A stretch of DNA of 64,000 nucleotides, taken from contig NZ_BDCD01000026.1 in NCBI RefSeq assembly GCF_001613325.1, forward strand, positions 1-64,000, written 5' to 3'. Every line of letters starts with the position of its first letter. Position 1 is the stretch's first letter. Below, one piece after another: positions 43,843-54,081 of the stretch. The notes below the pieces were generated by a model. The model ran no database searches. It was given only the letters and a program-made list of their open reading frames with translations, and had not been told where the DNA came from. The stretch is from Nocardia yamanashiensis NBRC 100130. GTDB lineage: Bacteria; Actinomycetota; Actinomycetes; Mycobacteriales; Mycobacteriaceae. The position numbers and the translations under genes are program-made.

Positions 43843-44763
43843 CTAGGAGGTGCGGCGGCCGTCCCCCGCCGACTGTCCCATGATGTCGGCGCAGCAGCGA
43901 ATGAAGTAGCGCACCACCGGATCCGCCTCGGAGGCGTCCGGCCATACGATGGCCACCCGGGTCGGCCCGATGCCGTGCACCGGCCGGAACACCACGCCCG
44001 GGTGCGCGTAGGCGGCGGCGGTGGAGGCGGGGGTGAAGCTCACCCCGAAACCGTTGGCGATGGCCCGCAGCCATTCCTCGGTATTGCGCGCGATGGCCCC
44101 GATGATCGCGGTATCGGCCGGTCGCGAGTCCAGGCCCATCCAGTAGTCGCGCCACCAGCCGGTCTCGGCGGGCGAGGCGACATACGGTTCGTCCCACAGT
44201 TCCCGGAACGCGATGTCCTCCCGTTCGGCGAGAAAGTGATTGTCCGGCAGGGCGATCCAGCGCGGTTCGGTGAACAGTTCCCGGACGTGATACTCCTGCT
44301 GTCCCGGGAACGGCAGCCGCAGCAGCGCCACGTCCACGTCCCCCTCGTCGAGTCCGGCGGTGGGGTCGGTCCAGCCGCCCTGATGGATATCGATCTGCCA
44401 GTCCGGGTGCAGCCGGTGGAACACCTGGATGATCTCCGGAATGTAGCCGTCGGCGGCGCTGTTGACGCAGCCCAGCCGCAGCACCCGCGCCGCCCGGCTG
44501 GCATCGCTCTTGGTCTCGCGCAGGATCCGGTCCCACGAGGCGAGCAGCCCCGGCACCTCGTCGGCCAGTACCTTGCCCGACGCGGTCAGCGTCCACCCGG
44601 CCCGGGAGCGGATGAACAGTTCCACGCCCAGCTGTTGTTCCAGCTGTTTGATCTGCGTGGCGAGCGTGGGTTGCGCTACGTGCAGCCGCTGTGCCGCTCG
44701 CGGCAGGTGTTCGGTTTCCGCGACTGCCATGAAAAAGCGCAGCAGTCGCGTGTCGATATCCAT
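43843..44763 (-). CDS. LysR-family transcriptional regulator (copy B)
   Basis: Protein of 306 aa. HTH MDIDTRLLRFFMAVAETEHL, AAQRLHVAQPTLATQIKQLEQQLGVELF, then the sensor domain beginning LGCVNSAADGYIPEIIQVF. ATG at 44763 is chosen from the match to copy A; upstream in-frame residues show no similarity. A TAATCT box seven bases before the ATG suggests a leaderless start. It is divergent from the ThrE-type exporter at 45024 (260-base spacer) and may control it, a common LysR arrangement. Confidence 0.88.
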   Translation of the reverse strand: MDIDTRLLRFFMAVAETEHLPRAAQRLHVAQPTLATQIKQLEQQLGVELFIRSRAGWTLTASGKVLADEVPGLLASWDRILRETKSDASRAARVLRLGCVNSAADGYIPEIIQVFHRLHPDWQIDIHQGGWTDPTAGLDEGDVDVALLRLPFPGQQEYHVRELFTEPRWIALPDNHFLAEREDIAFRELWDEPYVASPAETGWWRDYWMGLDSRPADTAIIGAIARNTEEWLRAIANGFGVSFTPASTAAAYAHPGVVFRPVHGIGPTRVAIVWPDASEADPVVRYFIRCCADIMGQSAGDGRRTS

Positions 44764-45023
44764 GCCACTCAGATTAAGAAGATGGCAACCGGTAGGCACA
44801 CCCCTGGCTTCACGAGGCGGGATGCCGGCACGGTCGCTCCTTCGATAGGTCCGGCTCCAGCATGACCGAGCGGGCGGGCGGACGCGGGCCGAACGCTCGC
44901 GAAATATTCGTTCGCGGTCCGTTCCGCGGGCGGATCGCGGGTGCGCGCTAGGGTGCAATGTGTTGCGAGGAATTAGCTGAACGGCTTCCCGGCCGCCCGC
45001 GTGCGGCGCCATCGAGGAGGCGC

Positions 45024-46502
45024 ATGGATACCGACAATTCGACACCGCACCCGCCGCAGCATCGCCGCCCGCCGCGGCCGCTGGCCGGACGCCTGTACGG
45101 GGCCACCCGCCGGGCCGCCGGATCGATGGATCGCTGGCTGCGCCGGGTCAGCACCGCGCCGCTGGAGACGCCCGCCGACGAAGCGCCCGAACCGGAGGAG
45201 CCGCCGGTCTCGGCGGAGCTGCTGGATCTGCTGCGATACGTGGGGGCGGCGCTGCTGTCCGCCGGTGAGACCACCAATCAGGTGCAGGCCATTCTCGACG
45301 ATCTCGCGCACCGCTACGACGCCGAGGAAGTGCACTTCTTCGTGCTGCCCACCGGAATATTCGTGCGCGTGCAGGATTCGCGCGGGTCGGCGGTGGATCT
45401 GCTGGAGGCCGGCGGGGACACGCTGCGACTGGACCAGATCGCCGACCTGTATCAGCTGATCGCGCAGATCAAACGGGAGGTGCCGCCCCCGACCAGGGCG
45501 ACCGCGAAACTCGAAGAGATCCTGGCCGCGCCGCCGCCGACGCCGGTGTGGCTGATGCTGCTGGGCAATGTGGTGCTGACCATCGGCCTGGGGCTGATGC
45601 TGAACCCGACCGCCAACGCGGTGCCCGGCTATATCGTGATCGGTCTGGTGGTGCAGCTGCTCATCATGGCCGCGGACCGGATGCCGCTGCTGTCCATGGG
45701 CCTGCCGGTGGTGGCGGGCGCGGCGGTGACCTTGCTGGCCTTCGGTTTTCCCGATGCGCTGGGCGGCGGGCATCCCTCCCAGCTGCTGGTGCCGGGGGTG
45801 TCGACGCTGCTGCCGGGTTCGATGCTCACCAACGGCTCCATCGAACTGGCCACCGGATCGATGGTGGCCGGCGCGAGCCGCACCATCTACGGCATGAACA
45901 AGCTGGCCCTGCTGGCGTTCGGCATTCTCATCGGCCTGCAGCTGCTCGGGCCGGGGCAGACCGAGGCGCCGGTGATCGTGCACCAATTGGGCTGGTGGGC
46001 GCCGTATCTCGGCGTACTGCTGATCGGCCTCGGGCATTCCTGGCGCTCCAGCGCGCCCCCGAAATCACTGCCCTGGCTGCTGGTGGTGCTGTACGCGGCG
46101 TTCGGCGCGCAGAAGATCGGCACCCTGCTCGGCGGCGGCCTGCTCGGTTCGTTCCTGGGCGGCCTGGTGGCGGTGCCGGCCGCATACCTGGTGCAGCGCA
46201 ATCACAATGCGCCCCCGACCCAGGTGGCGTTCCTGCCCGCCTTCTGGATGCTGGTGCCCGGCGGCATCGGCCTGACCGGGGTCTCGCAGCTGATCACCCA
46301 ATCCGATCCGAACGGCCTGCACGTGCTGGTCACCACCGCGCTCACGGTGCTGGCCATCGCCATGGGCGTGCTGGTCGGCTCGGGCCTGGCCAAGAAACGC
46401 GCGCCGCAGCTGGCGCCCATGCTGGAACAGTGGCTGGGCCCGGACACCGGAAAGCATTCGGCCCGCCGCCACGACCCCGGACACCGCGGCAAGCTGGAAT
46501 AA
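45024..46502 (+). CDS. ThrE-family threonine/serine exporter
   Basis: Protein of 492 aa. A ~60-residue proline-rich start, then the ThrE N-domain (LLDLLRYVGAALLSAGETTNQVQAILDDL, VHFFVLPTGIFV) and about ten membrane segments. SMLTNGSIELATGSMVAGASR and GLLGSFLGGLVAVPAAYLVQR are typical of the exporter family. It exports small hydroxy-amino acids or analogues by proton motive force. ATG at 45024 with GAGGAGG upstream. Divergent from LysR copy B. A hairpin follows the stop. Confidence 0.82.
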   Translation: MDTDNSTPHPPQHRRPPRPLAGRLYGATRRAAGSMDRWLRRVSTAPLETPADEAPEPEEPPVSAELLDLLRYVGAALLSAGETTNQVQAILDDLAHRYDAEEVHFFVLPTGIFVRVQDSRGSAVDLLEAGGDTLRLDQIADLYQLIAQIKREVPPPTRATAKLEEILAAPPPTPVWLMLLGNVVLTIGLGLMLNPTANAVPGYIVIGLVVQLLIMAADRMPLLSMGLPVVAGAAVTLLAFGFPDALGGGHPSQLLVPGVSTLLPGSMLTNGSIELATGSMVAGASRTIYGMNKLALLAFGILIGLQLLGPGQTEAPVIVHQLGWWAPYLGVLLIGLGHSWRSSAPPKSLPWLLVVLYAAFGAQKIGTLLGGGLLGSFLGGLVAVPAAYLVQRNHNAPPTQVAFLPAFWMLVPGGIGLTGVSQLITQSDPNGLHVLVTTALTVLAIAMGVLVGSGLAKKRAPQLAPMLEQWLGPDTGKHSARRHDPGHRGKLE

Positions 46503-46524
46503 CAGACACGCCGTACCGGTCTGT

Positions 46525-46556
46525 GAGCCGGGCACATCCGTCCGCGGGCCCGGCTC
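46525..46556 (+). terminator. Probable terminator after the ThrE-type gene
   Basis: GAGCCGGG and CCCGGCTC form an 8-bp stem with a 16-base loop, 22 bases after the stop. No T tract. Confidence 0.5.
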
Positions 46557-46669
46557 GGGTTACGGTTACCCGCGTGTCAGGTAGCGGGGGTTCCCGCCGC
46601 CCGCGCGATACTCAGACCAGCCGACATGGGACCGCAGCCGTTCCCACGATCCGAAAGCGCCTATAGGAC

Positions 46670-49186
46670 ATGCGAGTCGACGGACGGGAGATTCCCGTCT
46701 CCGGCAGCCTGCTGCAGCCGCGGATCCGGCGGACCAGCGACATCTTGCGTGTCGGACTGTCCGCCCTACTGGTGGCTGTGGTCATCGCGGGCTCGCTCAT
46801 CACCCGCCCGCAGTGGGAGAACCTGGAGAAGTCGGTCTCCGGCATCGTGGGTTTCCTCACGCCGGAACAGTCGAACCTGGTCTACATCATCTACGGCATC
46901 GCGATCCTGGCGCTGCCGTTCACGATTCTGGCCCGGTTGATCTGGCGGGGGCAGTGGAAACTGCTGGCCGGGTTCCTGTCCGCCGGGCTGATCGCGGTGC
47001 TGCTGTTCTCCATCACCGGCACCGGGTTCAACGCGCCGCGCTGGCATCTGTCGCAACCGCAGCAGGTCAATACCTTCCTGTCGCAGTTCCTCGACGATCC
47101 GCGCTGGATCGCCATGCTGGCCGCGGTGCTGACGGTCGCGAGCCCGTGGCTGCCCGCGGGCTGGCGGCGCTGGTGGTGGACGCTGCTGCTGGCCTTCGTG
47201 CCGATCCACCTGGTGGTATCGCTGGTGGTGCCGTCGCGGGCCATGCTCGGGCTGGCGGTGGGCTGGTTCGTGGGCGCGGTGATCGTGCTGGTGGTGGGCA
47301 CCCCGGCGCTGGAGGTGCCGCTGGACGCGGCGGTCCGGGTGCTGGCGCAGCGCGGCTTCCGGGTGACCGCGTTCAAGGTGCTGCGCCCGTCCGCCCGTGG
47401 GCCGCTGGTGATTTCGGCCACGACCACCCCCGCGCCCGAATTGGCGGCCGCACCGGAACCGGGCCTGACCTCGAAATTCATTGCCACCCCGGACAACCCG
47501 GAGGCGGACGGCGGGAGCGCACGGGAACAGCCGGCGGGGGCGGTGCTGACCGCGGCCGAGAACGGCCGGCGCGACGACGAGCTGATCATCGAGATGTACG
47601 GGGCGAATCTGCGCAGCCGCGGTGTGCTGCTGCAGTTCCGGCGCTGGCTGACCATTCGCAAGGGCGAGTATCCGGCGGCGTTCGCGTCCATGCGGCGCGC
47701 CGTCGAGCATCGCGCGCTGATGGGTTTCGCCATCGCCGATCTGGGGCTGGCCAGCAACAAACCGCTCACCGTCGCCGCCCTGGATCGCGGCTGGATGCTG
47801 TACGCGCACACCGTGCCCCAGGGCCGGCCGCTGGCCGCGAGCGACGGGGAGAAGACGCTCACCAAGGTCTGGCAGGCGCTGCACACCATGCACCAGGCCC
47901 AGATCTCGCACGGCGATCTGCGTGCCGAGGAGATCCGGGTGCTCGATGACGACACCGTGCTCTTCGGCGGTTTCGTGCACTCCGAATTCGGTGCGTACCA
48001 GGCCCGTTTCGACTCCGATATCGCGCAGCTGCTGCTGTCGGCGGCCGCGCTGTTCGGACCGGAGGTGGCGGTGCGCAATGCCCTGGAGGTGCTGGGCGAG
48101 GACCTGGTGCTCGACGCCTCCCGGCGGCTCACCAAGACCGCCATCCCCGCGCAGGTGCGCAAGGCGGTGCCGGACGTGGGCGAGGTCATGAAGGCCACCC
48201 GCGACGAGGTGGCGCATCAGACCGGGCAGGACAAGATCGAGGCCGCGCAGATCACCCGGTTCTCGCGCAATCAGATCATCCAGCTGGTGCTGCTGATCGG
48301 CCTGGTGTACGTGGCCTACCCGTACATCAGCGCGGTGCCGACCTTCACCTCCGAGCTGCGCAATATCAACTGGTGGTGGGCGCTGCTGGGGCTGACGGTG
48401 TCGGCGCTCACCTACGTCGGCGCGGCAATGGCGTTGTGGGCGTGCGCCTCCGAAGCGGTGAAGTTCCGCAACCTGCTGCTCATGCAGGTGGCCAATACCT
48501 TCGCCGCGACCACCACCCCGGCCGGTGTGGGCGGTCTGGCATTGAGCGTGCGGTTCCTGCAGCAGGGCGGCCTCGGGGCGGTGCGGGCCACCGCGGCGGT
48601 CGCCCTGCAGCAGACCGTGCAGGTCATCACACATCTGGTGCTGCTGCTGTTCTTCAGTGTGGCGGCGGGGGTTTCGACGGATCTGTCGCATTTCGTGCCG
48701 AACGCGACCGTGCTCTACCTGGTGGCGGGCGCATTGCTCGGGCTGCTGGGCGCGACCATGTTCATTCCCAAGGTGCGGCGCTGGCTGGTCACCGAGGTGC
48801 GGCCGCAGCTGGCCGAAGTGCTGGAGCAGCTCAAGGATCTGGGCCGGCGGCCCGCCCGGCTGGCCATGATCGTCGGCGGCTGCGCCACCACCACGCTCGG
48901 CATGGCGCTGGCGCTGTGGGCGAGCATCGAAGCCTTCGGCGGCAGTACGACATTCGTGACCGTCACCATCGTCACCATGATCGGCGGCACGCTGGCCTCC
49001 GCGGCGCCCACCCCGGGCGGTGTGGGCGCGGTCGAGGCGGCGCTGATCGGTGGTCTCGCGGCCTTCGGCGTGCCGCCGGGGATCGCGGTGCCGTCGGTGC
49101 TGCTCTACCGCGTGCTGACCTGCTGGCTGCCGGTGTTCTGCGGCTGGCCGATCATGCGCTGGCTCACCGCCAAGGACATGATCTAG
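46670..49186 (+). CDS. Flippase-like (LPG-synthase TM) protein with a degenerate kinase-like middle domain
   Basis: Membrane protein of 838 aa. Residues 1-~215 have six to seven membrane segments. Residues ~270-480 look like a degraded protein-kinase or ABC1-type fold (VWQALHTMHQAQISHGDLRAEEIRVLDD, FGGFVHSEF). Residues ~530-838 form the LPG_synthase_TM/UPF0104 domain (NTFAATTTPAGVGGLALSVRFLQQGGL; ASAAPTPGGVGAVEAALIGGLAAFGV). In the kinase-like part the HGDLR motif resembles HxD but the DFG aspartate is FGG. It probably acts on lipids or envelope precursors. Confidence 0.7.
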   Translation: MRVDGREIPVSGSLLQPRIRRTSDILRVGLSALLVAVVIAGSLITRPQWENLEKSVSGIVGFLTPEQSNLVYIIYGIAILALPFTILARLIWRGQWKLLAGFLSAGLIAVLLFSITGTGFNAPRWHLSQPQQVNTFLSQFLDDPRWIAMLAAVLTVASPWLPAGWRRWWWTLLLAFVPIHLVVSLVVPSRAMLGLAVGWFVGAVIVLVVGTPALEVPLDAAVRVLAQRGFRVTAFKVLRPSARGPLVISATTTPAPELAAAPEPGLTSKFIATPDNPEADGGSAREQPAGAVLTAAENGRRDDELIIEMYGANLRSRGVLLQFRRWLTIRKGEYPAAFASMRRAVEHRALMGFAIADLGLASNKPLTVAALDRGWMLYAHTVPQGRPLAASDGEKTLTKVWQALHTMHQAQISHGDLRAEEIRVLDDDTVLFGGFVHSEFGAYQARFDSDIAQLLLSAAALFGPEVAVRNALEVLGEDLVLDASRRLTKTAIPAQVRKAVPDVGEVMKATRDEVAHQTGQDKIEAAQITRFSRNQIIQLVLLIGLVYVAYPYISAVPTFTSELRNINWWWALLGLTVSALTYVGAAMALWACASEAVKFRNLLLMQVANTFAATTTPAGVGGLALSVRFLQQGGLGAVRATAAVALQQTVQVITHLVLLLFFSVAAGVSTDLSHFVPNATVLYLVAGALLGLLGATMFIPKVRRWLVTEVRPQLAEVLEQLKDLGRRPARLAMIVGGCATTTLGMALALWASIEAFGGSTTFVTVTIVTMIGGTLASAAPTPGGVGAVEAALIGGLAAFGVPPGIAVPSVLLYRVLTCWLPVFCGWPIMRWLTAKDMI

Positions 49187-49242
49187 CGCTCGCTCGCCGC
49201 CGACACCCTGCAACAGGTTTCACGAATGCCGGGCGATTGCAG

Positions 49243-49248
49243 CATGAT
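49243..49248 (+). promoter_or_regulatory. -10-like box of a possible leaderless promoter (CATGAT-N6-ATG)
   Basis: CATGAT, differing from TANNNT only at its first base, is six bases before the ATG at 49255. No Shine-Dalgarno sequence is seen. Confidence 0.4.
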
Positions 49249-49254
49249 CGCGGT

Positions 49255-50748
49255 ATGAGATCCCCCTTCTCGCGCAGCGTATTTCTGCGCGGTGCACTCG
49301 GAATCGCCACCGCTGCCGTGGGTTTCGCCGGGATCAGCCGCATCGCCACGTCCGGCGCGGCGCCCGGCGCGGGCGCCGCGGGCAGCGCGTCCGGTTCCGG
49401 CTCCGGTTCCGGCGGCGGCGATCCGACCTGGCACGAGCTGCGGGTCAGGATGCGCGGCCGGGTGCTGGTCCCCGGCGACTGGCACTATCCGGCGGCCCGG
49501 CAGGTCTTCAACACCCGCTTCGACGACGACCTGCCGGCAGCCGTCGTGCAGGTCGCGGACGAGAAGGATGTGGCGACCGCGCTGGCGTTCGCGGCCGAGC
49601 ACGGTCTCACGGTGTCGGCGCGCGCGGGCGGGCATTCCTACGCCGGACTCTCCACCGCGCCCGGCACGCTGGTGATCGACGTCCGGCGGCTGCGCGGGGT
49701 GCGCACCGACGGCCAGCAGGCCGTCATCGCACCGGGGCACAACCTCTACGAGGTGTACCGGGAACTCGACGGATCCGGTCGCAGCCTGCCGAGCGGCTCG
49801 TGTCCCGGGGTCGGTCTCGCGGGTCTCACGCTGGGCGGCGGACTCGGCATCGAATCGCGCGCCTACGGCCTCACCTGCGATCGGCTCACCGCCGCCACCC
49901 TGGTGCTGCCCGACGGCACCGTCACCGAGGTATCGGCCACCTCCCGCCCGGAGCTGTTCTGGGGGCTGCGCGGCGGCGGACCGGGGCTGGGCATCGTCAC
50001 CTCGATGACCTTCGACACCATCCCGGCGACGGCGAAAGACGTGGTGCGCCTGGCCTTCCCGGGCGATGCCGCGGAACGCGTCATCACGGGCTGGCAGGAT
50101 TGGCTGCGCACCGCCGCCCGCGATCGGTGGGCCCAGGTCAGTGTGGATGCCGACGGCTCGGGCGGCCTGACCTGCTGGATGCTGCTGGTCTGCCCGGCGG
50201 GCACCGGCGAAACCGTCACGGCCGAGCTGTCGGAGGCCATCGGCCAGCCGCCCGCCGAGACCGACTCCCGCACGCTCGGCCACCTGGACACCGTCATGTA
50301 CCTGGCGGGCGGCACCATCGAGCCGCCGCGCTGCGAATTCACCAACGGCTCCGATATCGTCGCCGCGCTCACGCCCGAGGTCATCGGCCGGGTACTGGAG
50401 GCCGTCACCCGGTTCTCCAGCGTCGGCGGCACCGGCTGGGTGCAGCTCAACACCCTCGACGGCGCCGTCCGGGACCTGTCCCCCACGGCGACCGCGTTCC
50501 CGTGGCGCGCGCATGCCGCCCTGGTGGAATGGGGCGCCTACGAACCGATTCCGCGCGCCGCCGCGGTGGCCTGGATCGCCGACGCCCATGCCACGCTCGC
50601 CGCCGATACGGCCGGGGCGTACGTCAACTACCTGGAGCCCGGCGATCCGCTGTCGCGCTATTTCGGCGGCAATCACCAGCGGCTGGCCGAGCTCCGCGGC
50701 CGGGTGGATCCGGACAACCGGATCCGCTCGGTACTGCGATCAAGCTGA
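49255..50748 (+). CDS. Exported FAD-linked (berberine-bridge-type) oxidoreductase
   Basis: Protein of 497 aa. Signal segment FSRSVFLRGALGIATAAVGFAG (~5-26, printed here to show its core only) lacks the second arginine of a classical Tat motif. FAD domain with ARAGGHSYAGLS (covalent His), SGSCPGVGLAGLTLGGGLG (second covalent Cys), and the BBE C-terminal segment ending in DPLSRYFGGNHQRLAELRGRVDP. Such enzymes oxidise sugars or alkaloid-like substrates with oxygen. Substrate unknown. The stop overlaps the convergent ligase gene by nine bases. Confidence 0.82.
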   Translation: MRSPFSRSVFLRGALGIATAAVGFAGISRIATSGAAPGAGAAGSASGSGSGSGGGDPTWHELRVRMRGRVLVPGDWHYPAARQVFNTRFDDDLPAAVVQVADEKDVATALAFAAEHGLTVSARAGGHSYAGLSTAPGTLVIDVRRLRGVRTDGQQAVIAPGHNLYEVYRELDGSGRSLPSGSCPGVGLAGLTLGGGLGIESRAYGLTCDRLTAATLVLPDGTVTEVSATSRPELFWGLRGGGPGLGIVTSMTFDTIPATAKDVVRLAFPGDAAERVITGWQDWLRTAARDRWAQVSVDADGSGGLTCWMLLVCPAGTGETVTAELSEAIGQPPAETDSRTLGHLDTVMYLAGGTIEPPRCEFTNGSDIVAALTPEVIGRVLEAVTRFSSVGGTGWVQLNTLDGAVRDLSPTATAFPWRAHAALVEWGAYEPIPRAAAVAWIADAHATLAADTAGAYVNYLEPGDPLSRYFGGNHQRLAELRGRVDPDNRIRSVLRSS

Positions 50749-52308
50749 ATACTGCTTGCGCAGTTCGAATTTCACGACCTTGCCGCTGGGATTGCGGGGC
50801 AGTTCGGAGACGATGACGAGATCCTTGGGGTGCTTGTAGCGCGCCAGGGAATCGTTGAGGAACGGCTCGAGCTCTTCCAGCGTCAGGTCCGCGCCCTCGA
50901 CCAGCGCGACCACCGCGACCGGCACCTCGCCCCACTTCTCGTGCGGCCGTGCGATGACCGCGGCCTCGTGGATCTTGGGGTGCGCGAACAGCACGTTCTC
51001 GACCTCGGCGCAGTAGATGTTCTCGCCGCCGGAGATGATCATGTCCTTCTTCCGGTCCACCACCCAGACGAAGCCCTCCTCGTCCTGCTTGACCAGGTCG
51101 CCGGAGTGGAACCAGCCGCCCGCGAAGGCTTCCGCGGTGGCCTCGGGCTTGTTCCAGTAGCCCGCCATCAGCGTCGGGCCCCGGTACACGATCTCGCCAA
51201 CCTCGCCCGGGGCGACATCGTTCATCTCGTCGTCGACCACCCGGGCCTGAATGGTCGGGATGGGCTTGCCGACCGAACCCAGCTTGCGCAGCGCGTCCTT
51301 GCCCTCCAGCACGCAGGTGATCGGCGACATCTCGGTCTGCCCGAACACGGCCACGTTCGAGGCGTCCGGGAAGCATTCGGCCATCGCGCGCAGCACCGAA
51401 TCCGATGCCGGGGCCGCACCCCACGACAGGCCGCGCAGGGCCAGCTTGCGCTCCTTCAGCGTCGGGTCCTCGCAGATGAGCTGCCACTGGGCGGGCACGC
51501 AGAACGCGGTGGTGGCCTGTTCGGCCTCGATGGCGTCCAGGAACGCGGTGGCGTTGAACGCGCCCAGCGGATGCAGCACGGTCTTGCCGCCGAGCAGGAA
51601 ATACGGGGTGAGACTGCCCAATCCGGCGATGTGGAACAGCGGCGAGGTGCAGAAGCCGACCGAGTCGGGGGTGACCTCGAGCGCGCGGATGCAGGTCAGC
51701 GCCTGGGCGTTCATGTTCGCGTGGGACAGCACCGCGCCCTTGGGGCTGCCGGTGGTGCCGGAGGTGTACATGATCAGGCAGGGAGTGTCTTCGGGAATGT
51801 CCAGCGGCGCATGGGGTTCGCCGGCCTCGGCGAGGAAGTCGTCGTAACCGATGGCGCCGTCGCCGGTTTCGCCGTTGATCACCACGATGGTGTCCAGGCC
51901 CGGCGCCTGCGCCGCCACCCCGGCCGCCAAGGGCCGCAGCACGCTGTCTGTGACGATGGCCTTGCCCCCGGAATCGGACACGATGTACGCGACCTCGGGC
52001 GGGGTGAGCCGGAAGTTCACCGGGACCGCGATGGCGCCGAGGGCGTTGATGCCCATGACGGCCTCGATGTACTCGGTGTAGTTGAGCGCCAGGATGAGCA
52101 CCCGATCGCCGAACCCGACCCCGCGGCGGGCCAGCGCGTCGGCGAACTTCTCCGACCGCTCGTGCAGTTGCTTCCAGCTGGTGTCCACGCCCTGGAAACG
52201 GAAGGCGACCTGGTCGGGGCGCATGGCCGCGTGGGTCGCGACTTGGTTGACCCAGTGATTGCGCCGCGACCGGATCGGCTCGTCGAGTGACTGGAATGCG
52301 GCGGTCAT
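50740..52308 (-). CDS. Fatty-acid-CoA ligase (FadD5-like)
   Basis: Adenylate-forming enzyme of 522 aa. ATP-binding P-loop YTSGTTGSPKGA (near 186), FGQTEMSP, the hinge GWFHSGDL and the late WVVDRKKDMIISGGENIY, ending NPSGKVVKFELR. The overall pattern, including RRNHWVNQVATHA and LSWGAAPASD, is close to mycobacterial FadD5, whose gene heads mce1; no mce gene is in this window. It activates fatty acids as acyl-AMP, then CoA ester. ATG at 52308 with GGGAGG eight bases upstream. Confidence 0.85.
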   Translation of the reverse strand: MTAAFQSLDEPIRSRRNHWVNQVATHAAMRPDQVAFRFQGVDTSWKQLHERSEKFADALARRGVGFGDRVLILALNYTEYIEAVMGINALGAIAVPVNFRLTPPEVAYIVSDSGGKAIVTDSVLRPLAAGVAAQAPGLDTIVVINGETGDGAIGYDDFLAEAGEPHAPLDIPEDTPCLIMYTSGTTGSPKGAVLSHANMNAQALTCIRALEVTPDSVGFCTSPLFHIAGLGSLTPYFLLGGKTVLHPLGAFNATAFLDAIEAEQATTAFCVPAQWQLICEDPTLKERKLALRGLSWGAAPASDSVLRAMAECFPDASNVAVFGQTEMSPITCVLEGKDALRKLGSVGKPIPTIQARVVDDEMNDVAPGEVGEIVYRGPTLMAGYWNKPEATAEAFAGGWFHSGDLVKQDEEGFVWVVDRKKDMIISGGENIYCAEVENVLFAHPKIHEAAVIARPHEKWGEVPVAVVALVEGADLTLEELEPFLNDSLARYKHPKDLVIVSELPRNPSGKVVKFELRKQYSA

Positions 52309-52344
52309 GCTGTGTCCTCCCAAAAGGATCGATGCTGATCGAGC

Positions 52345-52413
52345 GTGAGAATACTCGCTAACTTCTTGGCGTGACAAGGGTTACAGAGAAGGTTTCAGTG
52401 AGAAATTCTCACT
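52345..52413. promoter_or_regulatory. Palindromic operator sites between fadD5-like and nitronate monooxygenase genes
   Basis: The 17-bp palindrome AGTGAGAAATTCTCACT (52397-52413, single central A) and a related GTGAGAATACTCGCT (52345-52359) lie in the 291-base divergent region. Two similar sites in one promoter region suggest a dimeric repressor such as a TetR-type fatty-acid regulator. The regulator gene is not nearby. Confidence 0.6.
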
Positions 52414-52509
52414 CATTCATTCAGCAGGTCAGAGCGGCTGTTCCGATCTTCTTGCCCGTCCGTGTCTCACTGGTTTATCCCCAGGCAACCTGCAACGACA
52501 GGGTGATAG

Positions 52510-53571
<1,062 letters not shown>

Positions 53572-53649
53572 TTCACCGCTCGACCGTTCGGCTCCGTTGC
53601 AAAAGCATCGGCGCGAACAGCAATCCGGCGTGGTATGTCCGGAACGTCA

Positions 53650-53687
53650 GGGCCCCGGGCAAATGTGCTCGGGGCTCTTTCCATTTC
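53650..53687 (+). terminator. Terminator after the nitronate monooxygenase gene
   Basis: GGGCCCCGGGCA and GTGCTCGGGGCTC form a G-U-containing stem around AAT, followed by TTTCC, about 80 bases after the stop codon. Confidence 0.65.
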
Positions 53688-53753
53688 GGTTATCCGCACC
53701 CTCGAAATCCGTCATGCTTTCTCTATCCGATGGACATGGCGGAGGTGGCCGAA

Positions 53754-53936
53754 ATGGCAATCACTCGTATCTATCTCGATGACGACGCACTGCGGCGGAC
53801 CATGGCCATCTCGGGGGTGTACAGCGAACAGGACGCGGTGAATCTGGCGCTGCGCTTCTTCAGCTCGCACGCGCTACCGGCCGACTTCGACGAGGTCGTA
53901 CACGCCCGGCCCCATCCGCGGCCGGCCACCGCGTAG
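53754..53936 (+). CDS. VapB-like (type II antitoxin) small protein without a toxin
   Basis: Protein of 60 aa that fits the ribbon-helix-helix VapB/DUF2191 pattern: MAITRIYLDDDALRRTMAISG, then YSEQDAVNLALRFF. It would bind operator DNA and a PIN-type toxin. GGAGG lies eight bases before the ATG at 53754. No PIN-domain or other toxin gene follows on either strand, so it is an orphan or a stand-alone regulator. The C-terminal tail is short, Pro/His-rich. Confidence 0.6.
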   Translation: MAITRIYLDDDALRRTMAISGVYSEQDAVNLALRFFSSHALPADFDEVVHARPHPRPATA

Positions 53937-54081
53937 GCCGCGCACGACGCTGATCGCCCTCGCCGTCGGCGAGTCGGCCGAGCCGACTGGCCGAAAGGTC
54001 TTCTGAGCGCGGCGAATTCTTGGCAGAATTCCCGGAGGTACCGCGACGGGCCTCCGTCGCCGGACACGGGAGGGGCTCCCT

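Noticed and set aside
46766-49213. An 815-aa open frame on the minus strand
   Set aside because: Antisense to the flippase-like membrane protein; no family motif, His/Arg/Gln-rich.
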